DNA from: Aquamicrobium sp.
GTDB lineage: Bacteria; Pseudomonadota; Alphaproteobacteria; Rhizobiales; Rhizobiaceae
Assembly (NCBI RefSeq): GCF_023954335.1
Contig: NZ_JAMLIE010000001.1
Location: forward strand, 496,001-560,000
Direction of reading: 5' to 3'
Length of the DNA stretch: 64,000 nucleotides
Shown piece by piece: positions 33,955-41,032 of the stretch; positions within the stretch are counted from its first letter, which is position 1, and each line of letters starts with the position of its first letter. The notes beneath the pieces are model-generated. The model did not search any database. It was not told where the DNA came from and saw only the letters and a list, made by a program, of their open reading frames with translations. Both the position numbers and the translations under genes were made by a program.

Positions 33955-35226
33955 ATGACCGCCATGCTGCACCCCATCACGATCGAGGCCGCCGGCGGCG
34001 AATACATGGATTCGGTCGTTATCGTCGAATGGACCGTGAAGCCGGGCGAGAAGGTCACGACCGGCGACACGGTCGTCGTCGTCGAGACCGCCAAGGCGGC
34101 GACCGAGGTGCCGGCCCCGCATGACGGCTATCTGGTCGAGACCTTCTTCGCGCCGGGCGAGGAAGCGCCGGTCGGCGCGCTGCTCGGCAATATCGGCGAA
34201 ACCCCCGAAGCGGCCGGCTCCGGCGACAGCGGCGGCGCGCCGGCGCGGCCAGTGGCTGCACCGTCGGAAACCGTTTCCGCGCTCGCCCCCGCCTCCACCT
34301 CGAGCGCTGCGCCTTCGCCCCACGGCCGCACGGTGGCGACGCCGCTTGCCCGACGCATCGCCCGTGCCGGCGGCATCGATCTGCGCACCGTCAAGGGCAG
34401 CGGGCCGGGCGGCCGCATCAAGCGGCGCGACGTCGAGGCCGCCGCCAGGGCGCGTCCGTCTGTCGACGCATCGCCTGCCGTCGGCGCGCGGCCGACCGCC
34501 GCCGCGACGGTCGTCTTTCTCCACGGCTTCGGCGCCGACCGCGCCGCCTGGCGTCTGGTCGCGCCATTGCTCGATCCGGGCGTGCGCGTCGTCATGCCCG
34601 AGCTTCCCGGCCACGGAAGCGCCCCGGCGCTGGAGGTCTCGCGCATCGACGACATCGCGCGGGCGATCGACGACGAGCTCGCGGCGCAAGGCGTCGAGGA
34701 AGCCCATCTCGTCGGCCATTCGCTCGGCGGCGCGGCCGCTCTGGCGCTGTCGCAGATCGGGCGGCTGCGCATCCGCTCCCTGTGCCTGATCGCGCCCGGC
34801 GGCCTCGGGCCGGAGATCAATTCCGCCTTCCTGAACGGCTTCACGCAGGCGACCCGCGAGGACAGCCTGCGCCCCTGGCTGGAGAAGATGGTCGCCGATC
34901 CGGCGATGCTGCCGGACGGCTTCGCCGGAACCCTGCTGCGCCAGCGCGAACGGAGCGGCACGCAGGCGGCGCAGGCGAGGCTTCTGGAGGCGCTGTTCCC
35001 CGACGGCACGCAGGGCATGCGGCTCGGCGCGGCGCTCGACGCCGTCCGCGTTCCGGCGAAGGTCCTGTGGGGAATGAAGGATGCGGTCATTCCCTGCTCG
35101 CATGCCTCGGCGGTTCCGGGCACTGTGGCGCTTCACCTGTTGCGCGACGTCGGGCATGTGCCGCCGCTGGAATGCCCGGAGATCGTCGCGAGGCTGATCG
35201 GCGAGCTTATCCGCAGCAACCCGTAA
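33955..35226 (+). CDS. Acetoin-dehydrogenase-type E2: lipoyl + E3-binding + alpha/beta hydrolase domains
   Basis: 423-aa three-domain protein. Lipoyl domain at 1-82 with lipoate attachment Lys47 (VETAKAAT); a Pro/Ala/Ser linker; peripheral-subunit (E3)-binding domain at about 128-163 (ATPLARRIARAGGIDL); and an alpha/beta hydrolase domain from about 185 with nucleophile Ser256 (GHSLGG) and a C-terminal His in DVGHVPP. The usual 2-oxoacid acyltransferase catalytic domain is absent. This is the AcoC layout with an added E3-binding domain. No dihydrolipoamide dehydrogenase gene lies in the window, so the housekeeping E3 must be borrowed, which the E3-binding domain would allow. Confidence 0.87.
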   Translation: MTAMLHPITIEAAGGEYMDSVVIVEWTVKPGEKVTTGDTVVVVETAKAATEVPAPHDGYLVETFFAPGEEAPVGALLGNIGETPEAAGSGDSGGAPARPVAAPSETVSALAPASTSSAAPSPHGRTVATPLARRIARAGGIDLRTVKGSGPGGRIKRRDVEAAARARPSVDASPAVGARPTAAATVVFLHGFGADRAAWRLVAPLLDPGVRVVMPELPGHGSAPALEVSRIDDIARAIDDELAAQGVEEAHLVGHSLGGAAALALSQIGRLRIRSLCLIAPGGLGPEINSAFLNGFTQATREDSLRPWLEKMVADPAMLPDGFAGTLLRQRERSGTQAAQARLLEALFPDGTQGMRLGAALDAVRVPAKVLWGMKDAVIPCSHASAVPGTVALHLLRDVGHVPPLECPEIVARLIGELIRSNP

Positions 35227-35340
35227 GCGGTGCCGCTGTCGGGCGCAGTTCAAGGAAGGGGAGGTCGTCCTCCGCGGATTTCGGCCCTTTGAAGCCGAGG
35301 CAACCGTGGTCTTCACATTTCTTCATTCTGGCTCTTGCCA

Positions 35341-35359
35341 TTTGTTATAACAAAGATCA
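35341..35359. promoter_or_regulatory. GntR-type operator site 6 (upstream of the SDR-DUF3830-Rid operon)
   Basis: TTTGTTA/TAACAAA at 35341-35354 is a perfect 14-bp palindrome, the most symmetrical of the six sites. It is 32 bp before the preferred GTG start at 35386, a position that would overlap the promoter or transcript start. Confidence 0.68.
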
Positions 35360-35385
35360 GGATGCCCTATCCTGCGGAGAAAGAC

Positions 35386-36153
35386 GTGACCGGTTCCCGA
35401 CCTGAAAGCGTACTGATCACCGGCGGCGCGAGCGGCATCGGCCTCGCCTGTGCCGGGGCGTTCGCGGCGGAGGGCTATTCGGTCGGGCTGTTCGATCTCG
35501 ACCGGGAGAAGGCCGAAGCCGCCGCGGCCGGGCTCGGCATCGGCGACAGGGCCACCGCGTTCTGCGGCTCCGTCACCGAGGAGGGCGACCTCGCCGCCGC
35601 CGTCGCGGCGATGGAGGACCGCTTCGGCGGCGTCGACTGCGTCGTCACCTCGGCCGGCATCGTCAAGGTCGAGCCCGCCTTCGAGGTCGCGCCCGAGACC
35701 TTCCGCAACACGCTTGAGGTCAACGTGCTCGGCACCTGGCTCGCCGCGCAGGCCGCCGCGCGCTCCATGGCGAAGACCGGCGGCGGCTCGATCGTCATGC
35801 TCGGCTCCGTCTACGGCGCCGGCGGCGCGCCGCATCGCGCCGCCTATTGCGCCTCTAAGGGCGCGGTGCACATGCTGGTCGAAAGCCTCGCCGTCGAATG
35901 GGGCGGCCTCGGTATCCGGGTCAACGCGGTCGCGCCGACCGGCGTGCGCACGCCGATGATCGACAGGCTGGTCGCCGAGGGCCTCTACGATATGAAGGGC
36001 GTGCACGGCCGCACGCCGCTCGGCCGCCTCGCCGAGCCGGAGGAGGTGGCCGACGCCTGCCTCTTCCTCGCCGGCCGCCGTGCCGCGATGGTGACGGGCC
36101 ATGTGCTGCGGGTCGACGGCGGTTGGCTCGCCAACGGCTACATCCTGAACTGA
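35386..36153 (+). CDS. SDR family oxidoreductase (FabG-like)
   Basis: 255-aa classical SDR: GGASGIG cofactor motif near 13-19, Asp in LFDLDR (NAD-type), Ser in MLGSVYGA, YCASKGAV, and the C-terminal VDGGWLANGY. Closely related to 28460-29224. The GTG at 35386 is chosen because GGAG lies 7 nt upstream and because the ATG at 35362 would sit 7 bp from the operator palindrome with only a weak ribosome site. First gene of a five-gene operon. Confidence 0.82.
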   Translation: MTGSRPESVLITGGASGIGLACAGAFAAEGYSVGLFDLDREKAEAAAAGLGIGDRATAFCGSVTEEGDLAAAVAAMEDRFGGVDCVVTSAGIVKVEPAFEVAPETFRNTLEVNVLGTWLAAQAAARSMAKTGGGSIVMLGSVYGAGGAPHRAAYCASKGAVHMLVESLAVEWGGLGIRVNAVAPTGVRTPMIDRLVAEGLYDMKGVHGRTPLGRLAEPEEVADACLFLAGRRAAMVTGHVLRVDGGWLANGYILN

Positions 36154-36164
36154 CGGGCTCCCTG

Positions 36165-37052
36165 ATGGACAAGACACTCATCTTCAAGGTCGATGGCGTC
36201 GAGCACGAGATCGAGCTCGACGGCACCCACGCGCCGAAGACGCTGGCCAGGGTGCTGGCCAACACGCCGGCTACCATCGACATCCACTGCGCCAAGATCG
36301 CCGGCAGCCATATCATGTGGCCGGTGCCCTTCGTCGAGCGGGCGGAGAGCGCGGCCGACGTGCTGGATATGCAGCCCGGCTCGTTCTTCTTCTGGCCGGA
36401 GCGGCAGTATCTCGAAATCACCTACGACGCGCTCCAGGCCGAGACCGCGGCGGTCAGCTATCTCGGGCGGCTGAAGCACGGTGCCGAATGGCTGCGCGCC
36501 TACGCCGACCGCCAGCGCCGCGAGCAGGGCCGCGCGGTCTTCACCGCCGAGCTTTACCTGCGCGGCGCGGCCCCTGCCCCAACTCCCGAGAATGGCGGCA
36601 GCGACGGGCTGCGGCGCATCCGCGACGCGCGCCTCGCCGCATGGGAGCGTGCGCCGGACGATGTCGGGGCGCTGCTCGCACGGCGCGGCCTCAACATCCC
36701 CTACGGCCCGCTGTCGATGGCCGAGGGCGAATTGCGCAAGCTGCACGAGCTTCTGTGGCGGCTGTGGAACCAGGAGGGCCGGCGCGGCGACGCCGAGAAG
36801 GCGACCATCGCCGCCTTCGTCCTCGAGGCGGCGATCACCCGCGTCGGCGGCTTCTGCCACATGCTCGACACCGCCGGCGTGTTCCAGTCTGGCATCGAAT
36901 GCCTGAAGGCCGGGGCGGACGCGGTCGACGAGGTCCTCGTCGAGCTCATCCTCTTCTCCGGCCGCATGGCCGCCTGGCTCGACCTCCACATCTGCTGGTG
37001 GCCGATCAACGAATTGACGCTCGACGCGCTCAAGACCCGAAACGGTTCCTGA
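36165..37052 (+). CDS. DUF3830-like (cyclophilin-fold) protein with extra C-terminal helical domain
   Basis: 295-aa protein. The first 120 residues resemble DUF3830, a small cyclophilin-like beta-barrel family: DGTHAPKTLARVLANTPATIDI, then PGSFFFWPERQYLEITYDAL. DUF3830 proteins are usually about 145 aa. The other 170 residues are mostly helical (RKLHELLWRLWNQEGRRGD, AAITRVGGFCHMLDTAGVF, LILFSGRMAAWLDLHICWWP) and match no family I recognise. The gene starts 11 bp after the SDR stop and 11 bp precede the Rid gene. Function unknown; the company suggests a role in catabolism of an amino-acid-like compound. Confidence 0.65.
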   Translation: MDKTLIFKVDGVEHEIELDGTHAPKTLARVLANTPATIDIHCAKIAGSHIMWPVPFVERAESAADVLDMQPGSFFFWPERQYLEITYDALQAETAAVSYLGRLKHGAEWLRAYADRQRREQGRAVFTAELYLRGAAPAPTPENGGSDGLRRIRDARLAAWERAPDDVGALLARRGLNIPYGPLSMAEGELRKLHELLWRLWNQEGRRGDAEKATIAAFVLEAAITRVGGFCHMLDTAGVFQSGIECLKAGADAVDEVLVELILFSGRMAAWLDLHICWWPINELTLDALKTRNGS

Positions 37053-37063
37053 AAGGTACGACC

Positions 37064-37459
37064 ATGGACAAGAAGCGGCTCAACCTCTCCTCCGGCTCGA
37101 AGTTCGAGGAAGCCTTCGGCTACTCGCGCGCGGTCAAGGCCGGCGACATGCTCTTCATCTCCGGCACCATCGGCATGAACTATGCGACGAGCCAGATCTC
37201 CGACGATCCCGTCGAGCAGCTGCACCAGATCATCCGCAACATGGAGCCGTCGCTGGCCAAGGCCGGATCGTCGCTGAGGGACGTCGTGCAGATCACCGTC
37301 TACGTCACCGCGCCGGAGGTCTTCCAGACCATCGGGCCGGAGCTCGGCAAGATCTTCGGCGATATCCGCCCGACCAACGCCGCGCTCGTCGTCGCCTTCC
37401 CCGTCCCCGACGTGAAGGTCGAGATCTCCGCCACCGCCGTCATCGGCTGCGGCTCGTAA
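37064..37459 (+). CDS. RidA/YjgF-family protein lacking the catalytic arginine
   Basis: 131-aa protein of the Rid superfamily, forming trimers with active sites between subunits. N-terminal SRAVKAGDMLFISGTIG and C-terminal VKVEISATAVIGCG are clear. In E. coli RidA the deaminating Arg105 sits in PARS; here the equivalent is PTNA, so the Arg is Asn. That places it outside the RidA subgroup proper, and imine/enamine hydrolysis cannot be assumed. Adjacent amine-oxidising flavoproteins still make a role with reactive imines plausible. Confidence 0.87.
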   Translation: MDKKRLNLSSGSKFEEAFGYSRAVKAGDMLFISGTIGMNYATSQISDDPVEQLHQIIRNMEPSLAKAGSSLRDVVQITVYVTAPEVFQTIGPELGKIFGDIRPTNAALVVAFPVPDVKVEISATAVIGCGS

Positions 37460-37475
37460 GGAAAGGAACGCAGGG

Positions 37476-38018
37476 ATGACGCAGGCTAAGGTCCGCCACG
37501 GCGACGTCGAGTTCGTCCTCGTGCCGCTGGAAAGCTGCCTCGATCTGGCGCTGTCGCTCAAGGATGCCGGCAAGAAGTGGCATTCGCACGTCCTGTCGCC
37601 GGGGTGCCACCACAACCCCTATGCCGAGGAATACGCCATCGTCATCGAGGACGATTCCGAGGGCATCCCCTATATCGCCCGCTCCGACGGCTTCCCGGAG
37701 GTCGACAAGCAGCTCGTCAAAATGCTGCATGGCGACGACATCCTCGATCCCGCCAAGGCGACCGGAACCGGCGCGGGCGTCGCCGAATCGGCGATGCTCA
37801 AGCGGCTGGTCGAGGTGAACCGGCAAAGCACCAACTGGCACCACCACATGAACTTCCCCGAATGCGCCTTCAATCCGCACAAGGGAAAGTGGGCCATCAC
37901 CATCGAAAGCGAGGCCGGCACGTTCTCCGAGGCCTATGACGAGGAGCCCGTCGACGTGCTGCGCGAGGTCGAGGTGATCTATTTCGCCAATCTGGAAAAG
38001 AAGCAGAAGAAGGCCTGA
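37476..38018 (+). CDS. Unrecognised protein with duplicated WHxHxxxPxCxxNP motif
   Basis: 180-aa protein of no family I recognise. It contains an internal duplication: residues 35-58 (W35, H36, H38, P42, C44, N47, P48, then YAIVIE) and 121-144 (W121, H122, H124, P128, C130, N133, P134, then WAITIE). Each copy offers two His and one Cys, a likely metal site; no signal peptide or membrane segment is seen. The C-terminus is Lys-rich (EKKQKKA). It lies between the Rid-like gene and an FAD oxidoreductase in one operon. It could be a metal-dependent enzyme or a cupin-like small barrel; this is inference. Confidence 0.7.
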   Translation: MTQAKVRHGDVEFVLVPLESCLDLALSLKDAGKKWHSHVLSPGCHHNPYAEEYAIVIEDDSEGIPYIARSDGFPEVDKQLVKMLHGDDILDPAKATGTGAGVAESAMLKRLVEVNRQSTNWHHHMNFPECAFNPHKGKWAITIESEAGTFSEAYDEEPVDVLREVEVIYFANLEKKQKKA

Positions 38019-38029
38019 GGGCCTTCTTC
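38006..38029 (+). other. Hairpin spanning a stop codon in the operon
   Basis: Perfect 10-bp stem GAAGAAGGCC/GGCCTTCTTC; the 4-nt loop TGAG contains the stop codon of the preceding gene. There is no T-run. Ribosomes finishing that gene would melt it, so it may tune read-through or mRNA decay ahead of the FAD oxidoreductase at 38075. Confidence 0.5.
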
Positions 38030-38074
38030 CCGTTCAGGCCTTCATCGCTCCCTCTTCCTGAGAGACCCGCAGAA

Positions 38075-39397
38075 ATGACCGCGCTCGACCGCATCGAACC
38101 CACGCTCGCCGATGTCATCTGGACGCGCACGTCCAGCGAGGCCCGCACGGCCTACCCGCCGCTGGACGCGGACAGGGAGGTCGACCTCATCGTCGTCGGC
38201 GCGGGCTTCGCCGGCCTGTCGGTTGCGCTCCACGCCGCGCGCGCCGGCCTCTCGGTCGCGGTCCTCGAAGCGGGCACGGTCGGCAACGGCGCGTCGGGCC
38301 GCAATGGCGGCTACGCGGTGCCGCACTTCCCCGGCGCGCTGCGCCCGAGCCAGGTCGAGGCGCGGCTGGGCCGGAAGAAGGGCGAGGCGCTGGTCTCGCT
38401 GGTCTCTGCCGGGCCGGACCTGATGTTCGAGCAGATCAGGCAGTACCAGATCCGCTGCGATCCCGAGCAGAACGGCTGGGCGCAGCCGGCCCATTCGCAG
38501 AAGGCGCTCGCCAGTACGCGGGCGATCTTCGAGGAGTGGAAGGCGCTCGGCGCGCCGGTCGAATGGCTCGACCGCGACGGCATGACCGCCGCGCTCGGCG
38601 CGGCCGGCTATCTCGGCGGCTGGTGGCGCAAGTCCGGCGGCACCGTCAACCCGTTCGCCCTCGCCATGGGGCTCGCCCGCGCTGCCGTCGCCGAGGGTGC
38701 GACGATCCACGAGCGCAGCCCGGTGTCGAAGGTGTTCCGCGAGAACGGACGCGCGGTCGCGCTGGCCGGCGGCCGCCGGGTGAGCGGGCGCAAGGCGATC
38801 ATCGCCACCAACGGCTACACCGACCCCCTGATGCCGGGCCTGCAGCGCAGCGGCATCTCGGTGCGGCTGTTCCATTGCGTCACCGAGCCGCTCTCGCCGG
38901 ATTTGCAGAAGGAGATCGCGCCGACGCGCATCTGCTTCACCGATTTGCGCAAGTCCGGCGGCTTCAGCCGCTACGACCGCGACGGGCGCATCATATCGGG
39001 CGGGGCGGTGTTCTCGCTCGGAAACCCGAAGGACTACGGCCTCGCCCATGCGCGGCGGCGCGTGGTCGAGCTGTTCCCGCAGTTGAAGGGGCGGGAGCCA
39101 CGCTTCGAGGCCTATTGGGAAGGCTATTGCTCGATCACCGAGAGCGCGCTGCCCAACCTTCAGGTGCTGGACGAGAACATCTACTCCCTGCTCGGCTTCT
39201 CGACCCGCGGCGTCGCGCTGACCCAGAACATCGGCCGCATCGTCGGCGAGTTCCTGGCGGAGAAGTCGACCCTCGACGACGTGCCGCTGGAGGTGGTCGA
39301 GGGCGTCCGCTCGATCTCCATGCACGGGGTGAAGACGCTCGTCGGCCGCAACATCTTCCCGGTCTACCGGGCGATGGACCGCTACGGCTTCACCTGA
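38075..39397 (+). CDS. FAD-dependent oxidoreductase (DAO family, PuuB/ordL-like)
   Basis: 440-aa flavoprotein of the gamma-glutamylputrescine oxidase branch. The N-terminal extension (EPTLADVIWTRTSSEARTAYPPL) is typical, then GAGFAG at 42-47 and GNGASGRNGGY, where flavin is bound in the family. The C-terminal GFSTRGVALTQNIGRIVGEFL completes the FAD site. It likely oxidises an amine or aminated acid with oxygen as acceptor. Last gene of the operon that starts at 35386. Confidence 0.85.
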   Translation: MTALDRIEPTLADVIWTRTSSEARTAYPPLDADREVDLIVVGAGFAGLSVALHAARAGLSVAVLEAGTVGNGASGRNGGYAVPHFPGALRPSQVEARLGRKKGEALVSLVSAGPDLMFEQIRQYQIRCDPEQNGWAQPAHSQKALASTRAIFEEWKALGAPVEWLDRDGMTAALGAAGYLGGWWRKSGGTVNPFALAMGLARAAVAEGATIHERSPVSKVFRENGRAVALAGGRRVSGRKAIIATNGYTDPLMPGLQRSGISVRLFHCVTEPLSPDLQKEIAPTRICFTDLRKSGGFSRYDRDGRIISGGAVFSLGNPKDYGLAHARRRVVELFPQLKGREPRFEAYWEGYCSITESALPNLQVLDENIYSLLGFSTRGVALTQNIGRIVGEFLAEKSTLDDVPLEVVEGVRSISMHGVKTLVGRNIFPVYRAMDRYGFT

Positions 39398-39509
39398 GGC
39401 TCCGCCCGCGCTTCTTCAAAAACCGGACAACGAGGGGGTTCGGCCCCGGCGATTTTCCCTGTAGGCTCCGGCTTCCGGCTCAGAGCCGGCGCTTTCGGGG
39501 AGGATCACC

Positions 39510-41024
39510 ATGAACGTTGCCGAATGGCTCTACGCCCGCGCCCTCATAGCCCCGGATTCGCCGGCGCTGATGACCGGCGAGGCGGTCGACGCCGACTATG
39601 CCGCCTTCGCCGCCCGCGCCGGTTCGCTGGCCGCGGCGCTGAGCGGGCGCTACGGGATCGGCTCCGGTGACCGGGTCGCGATCTTCATGCGTAACCGCAG
39701 CGACTATCTCGAGGCGCTGTTCGGCGTGCTGTGGCTGGGTGCGACCGTGGTGCCGATCAACGCCAAGCTGGCGCCGAAGGAAGCGCAGTTCATCGTCGCC
39801 GACTCGCAGGCGCGGCTCGTCCTCGTCTCGGACGACGTCGGCGCGCCGCTGGCGGCGGCATATCCCTCGATCCCGATGCTCTCGGCCGACGATCCCGCCT
39901 GGGCTGCCATGCGGGCCGGCGCGTCGATGCCGCGGCCGGCGCCGCGCGAGGGCGGCGACGTCGCCTGGCTGTTCTACACCTCCGGCACCACCGGCCGGCC
40001 GAAGGGCGTGATGCTGACCCACGCCAACATCGTCGCCGCCTCGCTGTGCTACACCGCCGACGTCGACACGCCGGGACCGGGCGACGCGGCGCTCTACGCC
40101 GCGCCGATCTCGCACGGTGCCGGCCTCTACAGCTTCATCAACGTGCGCGCCGGCGCGCGCCATGTCGTGCCGGAATCGGGCGGGTTCGATGCCGACGAGA
40201 TCCTCGACCTGGCGCGGTCGCTGCGCGACGTCACGTTCTTCGCCGCGCCGACCATGGTGCGCCGGCTGGTCGAGTGCGCCCGCCGGCGCGGCGAGGACGG
40301 CGACGGCATCCGCACCGTCATCTATGGCGGCGGGCCGATGTATCTCGCCGACATCGAGGAGGCCGTGCGGGTGATGGGACCGCGCTTCGTCCAGATCTAC
40401 GGGCAGGGCGAGAGCCCGATGACGATCACCGCGCTGAGCCGCGCCCTGATCGCCGACCGCGGCCATCCGCGCTGGCGCGAGCGCCTCGCCTCGGTCGGGA
40501 CGGCGCAGGGCTGCGTCGAGATCCGCCTCGTCGGGCCGGACGACGCGCCGGTCGCCACCGGCGAGGTCGGCGAGATCGCCGTGCGCGGCCCGCAGGTGAT
40601 GGCCGGCTACTGGCGCAATCCCGAGGCCAGCGCCGAGACGCTGCGCGGCGGCTGGCTGCACACCGGCGATCTCGGCCGCCTCGACGCCGACGGCTTCCTG
40701 ACGCTGACCGACCGCTCCAAGGACGTCATCATCTCCGGCGGCTCCAACATCTACCCGCGCGAGGTGGAGGAGGCGCTGCTGCTGCATGGCGAGGTGCGCG
40801 AAGTGTCGGTCGTCGGCATGCCGGACCCCGAATGGGGCGAGGAGGTCGTCGCCTTCGTCGTGCCGAAGACCGGCGCGGCCATCGACACCGCCGCGCTCGA
40901 CCGGGTCTGCCTCGACAACATCGCCCGCTTCAAGCGCCCCAAGCGCTACGTCTTCATGGGCGAGCTGCCCAAGAACAATTACGGCAAGGTGCTCAAGACC
41001 GAGCTGCGCAAGCTCGAGCTTTAA
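39510..41024 (+). CDS. Acyl-CoA synthetase / AMP-dependent ligase
   Basis: 504-aa ANL-family ligase. The P-loop YTSGTTGRPKG is near residues 156-166, YGQGE (in place of YG(Q/M)TE) near 300, the hinge motif GWLHTGDLGRLD near 388, and the C-terminal catalytic Lys in NNYGKVLKTEL. The middle Thr of the YGxTE motif is Gly here, which is uncommon. It activates an unknown carboxylic acid through an acyl-adenylate to the CoA thioester. GGGGAGG lies before the ATG. No TTGTTATA-type site is present upstream, so regulation is unclear. It is convergent with the MFS gene, 8 bp apart. Confidence 0.87.
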   Translation: MNVAEWLYARALIAPDSPALMTGEAVDADYAAFAARAGSLAAALSGRYGIGSGDRVAIFMRNRSDYLEALFGVLWLGATVVPINAKLAPKEAQFIVADSQARLVLVSDDVGAPLAAAYPSIPMLSADDPAWAAMRAGASMPRPAPREGGDVAWLFYTSGTTGRPKGVMLTHANIVAASLCYTADVDTPGPGDAALYAAPISHGAGLYSFINVRAGARHVVPESGGFDADEILDLARSLRDVTFFAAPTMVRRLVECARRRGEDGDGIRTVIYGGGPMYLADIEEAVRVMGPRFVQIYGQGESPMTITALSRALIADRGHPRWRERLASVGTAQGCVEIRLVGPDDAPVATGEVGEIAVRGPQVMAGYWRNPEASAETLRGGWLHTGDLGRLDADGFLTLTDRSKDVIISGGSNIYPREVEEALLLHGEVREVSVVGMPDPEWGEEVVAFVVPKTGAAIDTAALDRVCLDNIARFKRPKRYVFMGELPKNNYGKVLKTELRKLEL

Positions 41025-41032
41025 GGCGCGGC

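Noticed and set aside
32000..35226. Housekeeping pyruvate dehydrogenase complex
   Set aside because: E2 has an alpha/beta hydrolase in place of the acyltransferase domain and there is no E3; the AcoABC-type layout and a local operator argue for a specialised complex.
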